This document shows positions 1 through 6,389 of a stretch of 64,000 nt of DNA, piece after piece. The position numbers were made by a program, and so were the translations under genes. The notes beneath the pieces were generated by a model. The model worked only from the letters and a program-made list of their open reading frames with translations. It made no database searches and was not told the DNA's origin. Source of the DNA: Opitutaceae bacterium TAV5 (GTDB lineage: Bacteria > Verrucomicrobiota > Verrucomicrobiia > Opitutales > Opitutaceae); assembly GCA_000242935.3 (NCBI GenBank), contig CP007053.1, positions 3,581,001-3,645,000 on the forward strand, given 5' to 3'. Position 1 is the stretch's first letter. The number at the start of each line of letters is the position of its first letter.

Positions 1-54
1 GCGGCATACGCCGATGCGGTGAATTCGCCTTCGCTTGGCCCGGATGGACGCCGA

Positions 55-354
55 TCAAAGCCGGGGAAGCTCCAGGCCGAGTTGCGCGTTCAGCGCCTCG
101 ATGGTCGTGCCTTCGACCGATTTCACCTTGTAGCCGTGCTCGAGGAGCTTGCGGATGTAGATTTTGTTGTACACGAAGGCGAATACGAGGAGGGGGATGA
201 CCATCCAGGACAGCAGGCATTGGATGATGAACCATTTGAAGTCTCCACGAAAGAGGGCGGGGAGAGGTCCGAAAAACAGCGTGGTGAAGGAGAAGCCTGC
301 GGGGGCTTTCCGAATGATGCCCGAGTGCGGGTGTTGCAGGATGAGTTTGGCCAT
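55..354 (-). CDS. HrgC-like small inner-membrane protein
   Basis: This 99-residue protein opens MAKLILQHPHSG and has a hydrophobic block at about residues 22-65, where aromatic-rich segments (TTLFFGPLPALFRGD) are followed by a clear membrane stretch. The tail is short, soluble and basic, with a KIYIRKLLEHGYKVK motif. That layout matches small HrgC/HrgA C-terminal-like membrane proteins found in many bacteria, whose function is unknown. I chose the ATG at 354 because residues read upstream of it are low-complexity and unlike a protein. It lies 43 bp downstream of the exonuclease gene on the same strand and is probably co-transcribed with it. The family assignment comes from motif memory; the membrane nature is seen directly. 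Confidence 0.7.
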   Translation of the reverse strand: MAKLILQHPHSGIIRKAPAGFSFTTLFFGPLPALFRGDFKWFIIQCLLSWMVIPLLVFAFVYNKIYIRKLLEHGYKVKSVEGTTIEALNAQLGLELPRL

Positions 355-397
355 ATGATTTTGATGATTGAGTGCGTTGGCGAAAAGAAGAGGGGGG

Positions 398-997
398 TCA
401 GGCGTCCATGAAGTCCCGGAGGCAAGGCTCGATGAGGGGCGATCCGGTAGCTTCCTCCGGGCGAAGTCTCCGGAGCATGTGGCGGACTGCGTTCGCCAGC
501 AGGTGGACGTCGGCGCGGGCGTCGTGGCGGCGATGGCCGGTTTCACCCGGGTCGATGCCGAGGCGTTCGACGATCACGTCGAGATTGTGCAGGGACTCGG
601 CGGGCCAGCATTTTTTCGACAACCAGATGCTGTCGATAAAACGGACGGGACACGTGGGGAGTCCGTGTTGCGCGCAGCTTTCCGCGATGAAACGCATGTC
701 GAACCGGTGGCCGTTGTGCGCGAGGAGCGTGGTGTTTTCACGGCCGTTTTCCCCGGCTACAAAGCGGGCGAAGGCCCGCAGGGCGTCGGGTGTCCCGGGA
801 GCATCGGCGACGTCGGCGTCGGTGATGCCGGTCAGATCGGTGATGGATTCGGGGACCGGACAACGCGGGCGGACGTAGGTCGAGAACGTTTCACCCGGAG
901 TGCGCCCGTCGCGCAGTCGCACGGCGGCGATCTGGATGATGTCGTGCCAGCGGGGCGAAAAGCCGGTGGTTTCGAGGTCGAAGATGACGAGGTCCAT
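398..997 (-). CDS. DEDDh-family 3'-5' exonuclease (DNA polymerase III epsilon-like)
   Basis: This 199-residue nuclease has the three Exo motifs in order: Exo I DLETTG (residues 7-12, metal-binding D and E), Exo II HNGHRFDMRF near residue 115, and Exo III HRRHDARAD near residue 172, with the His and Asp of the DEDDh class. Such enzymes remove nucleotides from 3' ends of DNA or RNA, acting as proofreaders or in oligonucleotide turnover. It stands alone, without a GIY-YIG or helicase domain, so it is an epsilon-like exonuclease rather than a proven dnaQ. The ATG at 997 sets the start, since MDLVIFDLETTG is the usual N-terminus. Its upstream leader matches the one preceding fabI. Confidence 0.88.
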   Translation of the reverse strand: MDLVIFDLETTGFSPRWHDIIQIAAVRLRDGRTPGETFSTYVRPRCPVPESITDLTGITDADVADAPGTPDALRAFARFVAGENGRENTTLLAHNGHRFDMRFIAESCAQHGLPTCPVRFIDSIWLSKKCWPAESLHNLDVIVERLGIDPGETGHRRHDARADVHLLANAVRHMLRRLRPEEATGSPLIEPCLRDFMDA

Positions 998-1048
998 TTT
1001 TGCAGAGTTTTTAACCGCGAACAGGGATGGATTGGCTGCGCCAAAACC
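998..1048 (-). promoter_or_regulatory. Leader homologous to that of fabI, ending at the exonuclease start codon
   Basis: Read on the minus strand, GGTTTTGGCGCAGCCAATCC (1048-1029) is followed by a CGCGGTTAAAAACTCTGCA-like stretch ending at the ATG. The same 20-mer lies at 9058-9077, with a similar following stretch that ends at the fabI ATG. In both places the 20-mer points towards the gene and ends about 30 bp before the start codon. It may carry a promoter or translation signal, or it may be a repeat boundary that stops at start codons. Confidence 0.6.
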
Positions 1049-1058
1049 GAAGCAGACG

Positions 1059-1147
1059 AACCAACCGCGAATGAACGCGAATAAAACCAAATGAATCCGC
1101 AGTCTCTGTCTTCATTCGCGTCCATTCGCGTTCATTCGCGGTTGGTT
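1059..1147. repeat. Long inverted repeat, 24-bp perfect arms
   Basis: The left arm (1059-1082, starting AACCAACCGCGAATGAACGC) is exactly complementary to the right arm (1124-1147), with 41 bp between them. The arms contain short iterations of CATTCGCGT type. It sits in the divergent gap between the exonuclease and the WYL regulator, so it is unlikely to be a simple terminator. It could fold as a cruciform or as a long RNA hairpin. Confidence 0.85.
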
Positions 1148-1254
1148 TGGTGAGGTGGGAAATATTGTTGGAGTAACCATGACGTTTATACGGGAAGCAC
1201 TTTAACGAGCCGGGTGGACATCCCGTGTCCAGGCTGATGGTTTATCCTGAAAAA

Positions 1255-2463
1255 ATGAAAAAAAGATCGAAACCCGTCTTCACCGGCACCGGTACAGCCC
1301 GAGCGTCCCGTTTGTCTGCCGTCCGCGGTCCGCGTCCTGCCCGCGCAACCCGGAAGGTGAAGCCGGAGGCCGGTGGCGCGGGAAAACCGAAGGCGGGTAC
1401 GCGCGAGGTGTTGCGCACGGGGGCGCAACTGGAGCGTTTCCAGTGTATCCATGCGCTGTTCGCGAGCGGCAAGACCCTGAATGTGCCCGGACTGGCCAAG
1501 GAACTGCGGGCAAAGGGTCTGGAAGTGAATGCGAAGACGATCCGGCGCGATCTGGATTTCATACGCGACCGCGTCCCCATGCCGCTCTCCGGCTACGATC
1601 CGCAACGGGGTGGGTTTTATTATACAGAAGCAGTGCGGGATTTCCCGCTCGTGCATGTCACGGAAGGGGAGTTGCTGGCGTTGATGGTGGCTCGGCAAGC
1701 CGTGGAGGCGTATCGGGGAACACCCTACGCGCGTCTGCTGGAGCAGGCGTTCGCCAAACTCACGACTGGCTTGCGCGACGTGGTGAGTTTTCCCGGCGGC
1801 GGATTATCCGAATCCATCTCGTTTCGCAGCACGGGAACAGGGCCGGTTGACGAGGCGCTTTTCACGGCCGCGAGCAAGGCTGTCCTGGCGCGCCAGGAAG
1901 TCTGTTTCATGTACAGGAAGGCCGGATACGGCGATCCGGAGCGCCGCCGGGTGTGGCCTTACCACCTGGCGTCGATCGGCGGCATGTGGTACCTGGCGGG
2001 GCACGATCTGGACCGGCAGGCGATGCGGACGTTCGCGTTGCCGCGCATGAGCGAATTTGCGGCGACGAGGCACCGGTTTGCACGCGATCCGGATTTTTCT
2101 CCGGAGAAGTATTTTGGCGACAGTTTCGGAATGCTGCGCGCCGAGGGCACGGTGACGGTGCGGATCGAGTTCGACGGCTACGCGGGCGAGCTCGTACGGG
2201 AACGTTTCTGGCACGCGTCACAAAAAATTACCGATAAAGCCCGGTGGCAAAATCGAACTGGAGCTGCGTGTCAGCCATACCGACGAGGTGCGTCGCTGGG
2301 TGCTGGGTTGGGGAGAACGCGCGAAGGTGATCGAACCGCCGGAACTGGTCGAGGAAATGCGCGAGGTCGCCGGGGAGCTGGCAAGGATTTACAGGGGCGC
2401 GTAATCGGCATGACGCGTGGCGGGGATGAGCGAATCAGGCGCCGGACCCGCCGCCGGGTTTGA
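1255..2463 (+). CDS. WYL-domain transcriptional regulator, C-terminus frameshifted
   Basis: A basic, disordered N-terminus is followed by a winged-helix DNA-binding part (about residues 55-110, with KTIRRDLDFIRD as the recognition region) and a WYL ligand-sensing domain (the WPYHLASIGGMWYLAGHD stretch). WYL regulators respond to nucleotides or other small ligands and often control defence or stress genes. After ERFWHASQK the family pattern is lost in this frame and replaced by Arg/Gly-rich sequence. The neighbouring frame continues with PGGKIELELRV and ends at 2404 with a typical C-terminal helix. One surplus A in the six-A run at about 2222-2227 would explain this. It is either a sequence error or a true mutation. 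The start is uncertain: GTG 1225, ATG 1237 and ATG 1255 are all possible. Confidence 0.75.
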   Translation: MKKRSKPVFTGTGTARASRLSAVRGPRPARATRKVKPEAGGAGKPKAGTREVLRTGAQLERFQCIHALFASGKTLNVPGLAKELRAKGLEVNAKTIRRDLDFIRDRVPMPLSGYDPQRGGFYYTEAVRDFPLVHVTEGELLALMVARQAVEAYRGTPYARLLEQAFAKLTTGLRDVVSFPGGGLSESISFRSTGTGPVDEALFTAASKAVLARQEVCFMYRKAGYGDPERRRVWPYHLASIGGMWYLAGHDLDRQAMRTFALPRMSEFAATRHRFARDPDFSPEKYFGDSFGMLRAEGTVTVRIEFDGYAGELVRERFWHASQKITDKARWQNRTGAACQPYRRGASLGAGLGRTREGDRTAGTGRGNARGRRGAGKDLQGRVIGMTRGGDERIRRRTRRRV

Positions 2464-2494
2464 TGGGCGATGAGGCTGGGGGGGGGACGGCGGA

Positions 2495-2791
2495 TCAGTT
2501 GAGGCGATGGAGCCAGTAGGCAGGTTCGCGACGCAGATGCATGATCGCCCAGATGAGGATGCCTTCGGGGGTGTTGCTGTAGATGACGGCGTAGGGGAAA
2601 ATGGATGATAAACGCCAGCGGATGGAAGGCTGGATTTCGCGTCCGAGCAGTGGGTCGGTGCGAATGGCTGCGATCAGGCGTTCGATTTCGTCGTAAAAGC
2701 GTCCGCCCAGGCCGGAGCGGACGGAAGCGTAGTATTCCGCCGCGGCGGCGTATTCGGCATCGGCTTCGGGATGTAGTCGACAGGGGTTCAC
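2495..2791 (-). CDS. RelE/ParE-family toxin
   Basis: This 98-residue protein has the ParE/RelE fold pattern: an N-terminal HPEADAEYAAAAEYYA helix, a central GRFYDEIERLIAAI helix, and C-terminal strands with PYAVIYS and RREPAYWLHR. Toxins of this superfamily either cleave ribosome-bound mRNA (RelE) or poison gyrase (ParE); the sequence alone does not say which. The gene starts inside the last codons of the upstream antitoxin gene (4-bp overlap), so the two are translationally coupled in the usual antitoxin-first order. No frameshift or missing region is visible, so the toxin looks intact. Confidence 0.85.
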   Translation of the reverse strand: MNPCRLHPEADAEYAAAAEYYASVRSGLGGRFYDEIERLIAAIRTDPLLGREIQPSIRWRLSSIFPYAVIYSNTPEGILIWAIMHLRREPAYWLHRLN

Positions 2792-3018
2792 CGGCCAACG
2801 ATGCGGCGGATTTTGGCCGCGGTCTCTTCATGGGGAATCGTCTGCACGGCGCCGCTACGGACTTCCTCAACCCGGCGTTGAAGGGTAGTCGTCCAGGCTT
2901 GGGCGTGCTGCGGGCTTTGGCCTCCGTGAAGGTTGAGCAGGATGCGGTCCACCAGCTCCAGCACGGTGTCGTGCGGGAGCGAACGGGTTTCTTCAACGAT
3001 CTGGTCAATGGTTGTCAT
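2788..3018 (-). CDS. Antitoxin of the ParE-type pair (addiction-module component family)
   Basis: This 76-residue, mostly helical, charged protein opens MTTIDQIVEETRSLPHDTVLELVDRI. That pattern fits the short addiction-module antitoxins (Unstab_antitox, PF09720) that pair with ParE/RelE toxins. It would bind the toxin through its C-terminal helix and be degraded more quickly. It is the first gene of the pair, and its stop overlaps the toxin start by 4 bp. A palindromic repeat element lies directly upstream (3100-3229), so the promoter is probably within about 80 bp of the ATG. Confidence 0.8.
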   Translation of the reverse strand: MTTIDQIVEETRSLPHDTVLELVDRILLNLHGGQSPQHAQAWTTTLQRRVEEVRSGAVQTIPHEETAAKIRRIVGR

Positions 3019-3099
3019 GTCGGGTTACATTGCTCATGAGGCGTCCGGCTGGCAATGCGGAAGCCAGGCCGGAATTTTCCGATCCTGAATATCAATTGT

Positions 3100-3229
3100 T
3101 AACCGACGTTACGCGGATGGTTTTGTCGGGGCTCCGCTTGCGAGGCCCGCGAATGTTATTGGTGCTTTGACCTGCCTGCGCGGGCGTCGCAAGCGACGCT
3201 CCTGCCTCGCCTTTGCGTAACGTCAGTTA
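3100..3229. repeat. Nested palindromic intergenic element
   Basis: The outer arms TAACCGACGTTACGC (3100-3114) and GCGTAACGTCAGTTA (3215-3229) are complementary with one mismatch. Inner arms at 3128-3151 and 3179-3202 are partly complementary, and each is itself palindromic around CGCTTGCG / CGCAAGCG. The inner unit recurs at 17357-17439. The gap of about 210 bp between the antitoxin start and the next gene holds essentially only this element. Confidence 0.75.
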
Positions 3230-3649
3230 TCAAGGCTTGTCTTCTTCCGGATTGCCTCCGAGCAGCACGGTGCGGGTGTCGCCGGCGGCATCCACGGTCT
3301 CGAGGCGCGTCACCCGCAACTGCTCGCCCTGGCTGGCGAGGAGGGTGCGGAGGGCGTCGGCATTGTCGTGGGTTTCCTGATACGTCTGCCCGGCTTGGGT
3401 CCAGGTCACGCGCCAGGCAGTCTCGCCGGGCTCCAGCTTGCGCAGGGGATCGTCAACGGCGGTGCGGGCGCTTTTTTTCTTCGGACGGATTTTTGCCCTG
3501 ACGTCCGATGGCAGGAGCGGACGCGTGAAGGGATAATCTTCGCCGAGGATTTTCGCCGCCGCCCGCTCCAGATCGTGCACGCGCACAAACAGCGCCTCGC
3601 GTTCGAGGAGCAGCGTGTTGATGCGGATCTGTTGATCGCCGGATGGCAT
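3230..3649 (-). CDS. Conserved hypothetical protein, last gene of a three-gene unit
   Basis: I do not recognise this 139-residue protein. The N-terminal part (PSGDQQIRINTLLLEREALFVRV) looks like an amphipathic or coiled-coil helix, the centre is basic (RPKKKSARTA), and the C-terminal half has a strand pattern (AWRVTWTQAGQTYQETHDN). There is no signal peptide or membrane segment. It follows the coiled-coil gene at 3757 by about 107 bp on the same strand, and both begin with a helix of similar character (QIDQLIEERQRAYERI there), so they may act together. I chose the ATG at 3649; a GTG at 3688 in the same frame is possible. Confidence 0.55.
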   Translation of the reverse strand: MPSGDQQIRINTLLLEREALFVRVHDLERAAAKILGEDYPFTRPLLPSDVRAKIRPKKKSARTAVDDPLRKLEPGETAWRVTWTQAGQTYQETHDNADALRTLLASQGEQLRVTRLETVDAAGDTRTVLLGGNPEEDKP

Positions 3650-3756
3650 GCGGGTTGGCCCGGGGAGTATCCGCCGGATCGCGGTCACGGACGCCGGTCA
3701 GGAGAGACGGGCGCGGTGCCGGCGCGAGAGGCGGACGGTTAACCGGTGGGAACGGA

Positions 3757-4257
3757 TCAGGCCTTGCCGCCGGAGCGAGGCTTGCGGCCGGGAGCAGGCG
3801 TCGGCGCGGGCGGGGGCGCTTCGGGCTCGTCGTCGGCGTCGCTGGCGTCGGTGCCTGCCGGTTCGGCGGCTTCGGCGGTCTCGTCGGTCTCGGCCGGCGA
3901 GGCGTCGGTCGCGAGGCCGGCGTTGCCGTCGGTGTCGTCATTGCTGCTGTCATCGGCGCGGGCGGCCTTGCGCGCGGGCGCGGCGGCGGCTCCGCGGAGC
4001 ACGACGGTGGCCTTGGGGTCAAGGCCGGCGACCGGGAGCGGCGGCGCGGGGAAGGGGAACGTGCCGGTTTCGCCGAGCACGTCCTCGACCTGCGTTTCGA
4101 GTTGCGCGATGCGTTCGTAGGCGCGCTGGCGTTCCTCGATGAGCTGGTCGATCTGCACGCGGGCCTCGAGCGCCTGACGGATTACGTCGGCCTCGGCCCC
4201 GAGCACGATGTCGCGGAAGGTGAGCGAGAGATGCTGGAGGGTTTTGGATTTTGCCAT
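3757..4257 (-). CDS. Hypothetical protein: N-terminal coiled coil, acidic Ala/Pro-rich tail
   Basis: Residues 1-65 of this 166-residue protein form a helical, coiled-coil-like region (VIRQALEARVQIDQLIEERQ and onward). From about residue 80 the chain is low-complexity, rich in Ala, Asp, Glu, Thr and Pro, and ends in a basic RKPRSGGKA tail. No catalytic motif is visible. The gene begins 5 bp after the HEAT-like gene stops, so the two are almost certainly one transcript. The disordered acidic tail suggests a scaffold or binding role, but that is inference only. Confidence 0.65.
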   Translation of the reverse strand: MAKSKTLQHLSLTFRDIVLGAEADVIRQALEARVQIDQLIEERQRAYERIAQLETQVEDVLGETGTFPFPAPPLPVAGLDPKATVVLRGAAAAPARKAARADDSSNDDTDGNAGLATDASPAETDETAEAAEPAGTDASDADDEPEAPPPAPTPAPGRKPRSGGKA

Positions 4258-4262
4258 GATGT

Positions 4263-6083
4263 TTACTGCCAGAAAAAGCGTTTGAGTTTGCTGAAAAGAT
4301 CGGGCGCGGCAGCGGGCCGCGCGGTGACGGGAGTTGCGGATTGCGGATTTGAGATTGCGGAATCGCCGATGGCGGAGGGCGCGACCGGAGTGGAATCGGT
4401 CAGATTCGGGCGTGGGGCGGCGGCGTCAAGGCCGGCTTTGCCGGCGGGTTCAGGGTTCGGGGCGGAGGTTCGGGGGGTGACGCCATGCGTGGCGCGCACG
4501 GAGAGGACGGGGCGGGTGCGCGCGCGGGCGCGGGTTTCGGCGGCTTCGCGGGCGGCGGCGGCCACGAGCGGGTCGGGGTCGGCCTGCCAGTCGGACAGCA
4601 GCTCGTCGGCGGCGTTGGGGTGACGGATGGCGGCGATGCGCACGGCCGGCGCCGGATCGCGGGCGATGTCGTAGAGATCGGCGCGGCGCCAGGCGGGGCA
4701 GGCGGCGACGGCGAGAACGCGCACCGTGGGCAGGGAGTCGGCGAGGAGTATTCTGGCGGTGTCGAGGTCGAGTTCGGGAAGCGGCGGCGGCGCGTTACCG
4801 GTGGCGCCGTCGGTGGCGTCGTCGTTGTGGGCGGAGACGGAGAGCAGGGCGCGATGGCGACGGAAGTCGGGGCTGTGGCCGAGCAGGAAGGTGGCGAGAC
4901 GGGGATCGAGGTTTTCGCGATACGCGAGGGCGGCGAGTACGGCGGGCGAACGGGTGGCGGCGAGTTCCTCGACGAGGTCGGCGGACACGGCCGGATTGCG
5001 GGCGAGGGCGGCGTTGACGGGTTCGTCGTTCCGGGTGGTGAAGTAGCGGGCCACGGCTTCGTCGAGCGCCGGGTTGGCGGCGAGGGCGGCACGGACGGCA
5101 GGGTCGGCATCCTGCGCGAGGAGGCTTTGCAGGGGGCGGGCGAGGACGGGGGCGGAGGCCACCCAGGCGCGTTCTTCGGGCGTGCCCCGGGTGGCGAGGA
5201 AGAGGAGATCGATGTCGTCGAGCTGGGTGGCAGCATGAGCGCCGTCGGCCTCGTTGGCAGAGATGGCGGCGACAGTGGCGCGGCGGACGGACGGGTGGGG
5301 CGAATGGAGGAGGACGCGGCTGACTTCGGCCGGGAGTTCGCGGCGCTGGAGGAGGGCGAGTTGCACGTCTTCCTCGTCGCAGGCGGCCCAGCCGAGGAGG
5401 AGGTCTTCCTCGACCTTGAGAGTGGCGACGGCGTGGGTGCGGACGACGGCGCTGTCATCCGCGCCGAGGGCAAGCGCGAGCTGGGCCTGGGGGGCGGCCG
5501 TGGCGGTGAGGTGGACGCGGACGGACGGGTCGGTGTCGGCGAGGAGGGCGGCCTGGTGGGGCAGGCGGAGCGAGGGATTGGCGGCGAGGGTGCGGCGGAC
5601 GCCGGCGTCGGGATCGGCGGTGAGGGCGAAGAGCTCGCGCGAGGGGAGCTGGGGGTGGGCGGCGGCCTGGGCGCGGACGACCGGGTCGGCGTGCGCGGCG
5701 AAGCGGGTGAGCAGGTGCGGCGGCGTGCGCGGGTTGGTGGCGAGGTGGGCGAGAACGGCGGAAATTGCGGAGTGCGGGATGTTGTGAATTGCGGATTGCG
5801 GAGTACGGAGTGCGGAATGACCGGATGCAGCTGGTTCCGCCGGATCGCTGTCGAGGGCGGTGTTGGCGATTTCCTCGAGCAGGTGGCTGGGGGCCAGCGG
5901 GTAGGCGGCGACAAACTGGAGCGCGAGCGCGGCGGTGTCGGTGTCGTCGGCGGGGAGCGTGGCGAGTTCCTGGAGAAGGCGCGAGGGGACGGGAGGTTTG
6001 CGCAGGGCGAGCGCGGCGCGCCGCACGCCATCGCGGCGGATGCGTGCGAGAATGTCTTCGGCGGTGAGCGTGTCAGTGGACAT
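4263..6083 (-). CDS. HEAT-like (variant leucine-rich) repeat protein with repeat-derived linkers
   Basis: This 606-residue protein is built of about a dozen helical repeats of roughly 24-35 residues, each with a core like ADPDAGVRRTLAANPSL or DADPAVRAALAANPALDE. This is the pattern of HEAT / leucine-rich-variant scaffolds that bind other proteins. There is no signal peptide. Two stretches do not fit the repeat: residues near 93-107 (HSALRTPQSAIHNIPHSAI) and near 570-582 (SAIGDSAISNPQSAT). They are encoded by iterations of TCCGCAATC type and look like intergenic repeats captured in frame. The protein ends in a hydrophobic, basic LFSKLKRFFWQ, possibly a membrane-touching tail. It leads the three-gene unit with the genes at 3757 and 3230. 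Confidence 0.7.
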   Translation of the reverse strand: MSTDTLTAEDILARIRRDGVRRAALALRKPPVPSRLLQELATLPADDTDTAALALQFVAAYPLAPSHLLEEIANTALDSDPAEPAASGHSALRTPQSAIHNIPHSAISAVLAHLATNPRTPPHLLTRFAAHADPVVRAQAAAHPQLPSRELFALTADPDAGVRRTLAANPSLRLPHQAALLADTDPSVRVHLTATAAPQAQLALALGADDSAVVRTHAVATLKVEEDLLLGWAACDEEDVQLALLQRRELPAEVSRVLLHSPHPSVRRATVAAISANEADGAHAATQLDDIDLLFLATRGTPEERAWVASAPVLARPLQSLLAQDADPAVRAALAANPALDEAVARYFTTRNDEPVNAALARNPAVSADLVEELAATRSPAVLAALAYRENLDPRLATFLLGHSPDFRRHRALLSVSAHNDDATDGATGNAPPPLPELDLDTARILLADSLPTVRVLAVAACPAWRRADLYDIARDPAPAVRIAAIRHPNAADELLSDWQADPDPLVAAAAREAAETRARARTRPVLSVRATHGVTPRTSAPNPEPAGKAGLDAAAPRPNLTDSTPVAPSAIGDSAISNPQSATPVTARPAAAPDLFSKLKRFFWQ

Positions 6084-6210
6084 GGAAGGTCAGGAGAAGG
6101 GGACGACTGGATACGGACGAGAGATCACTACGGAAAGGATCCGCTGTCCTGTCCCGGGAAAATGCACAGAAGCGGGGCAACGAAAGGGAGAAACCTGTGA
6201 TAGTCATCTT

Positions 6211-6367
6211 GAACAGAAGATAACGAAGATGCTCCTGGAAGATGCCCTGTGATGTGCGCATGGGATGTTTTTCTGAAAAACCGGAAAAGGTCCGAATACA
6301 GGAAAGAGAGGCGTTGGCCGGAAGCATCTTCGTTCCCTTTGTTAGCTTCTGTTCAATTATCTTCTGT
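6211..6367. repeat. Imperfect inverted repeat of the GAACAGAAG / AACGAAGATG family
   Basis: GAACAGAAG and AACGAAGATGC near 6211-6232 are answered on the right by GCATCTTCGTT near 6324-6334 and by CTTCTGTTC and CTTCTGT near 6346-6367. Together they occupy most of the 306-bp gap between the FtsK-like gene and the repeat-protein gene. The same word family recurs at 8902-9047 and 48331-48475. No open frame of note lies in this gap. Confidence 0.65.
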
Positions 6368-6389
6368 GCGATGGTTCTGATGATCAGGT

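Noticed and set aside
4485-6200. Long Gly/Glu/Val-rich open frame on the plus strand
   Set aside because: It is the antisense shadow of the HEAT-like gene; the minus frame has a clear repeat pattern and a normal operon position.
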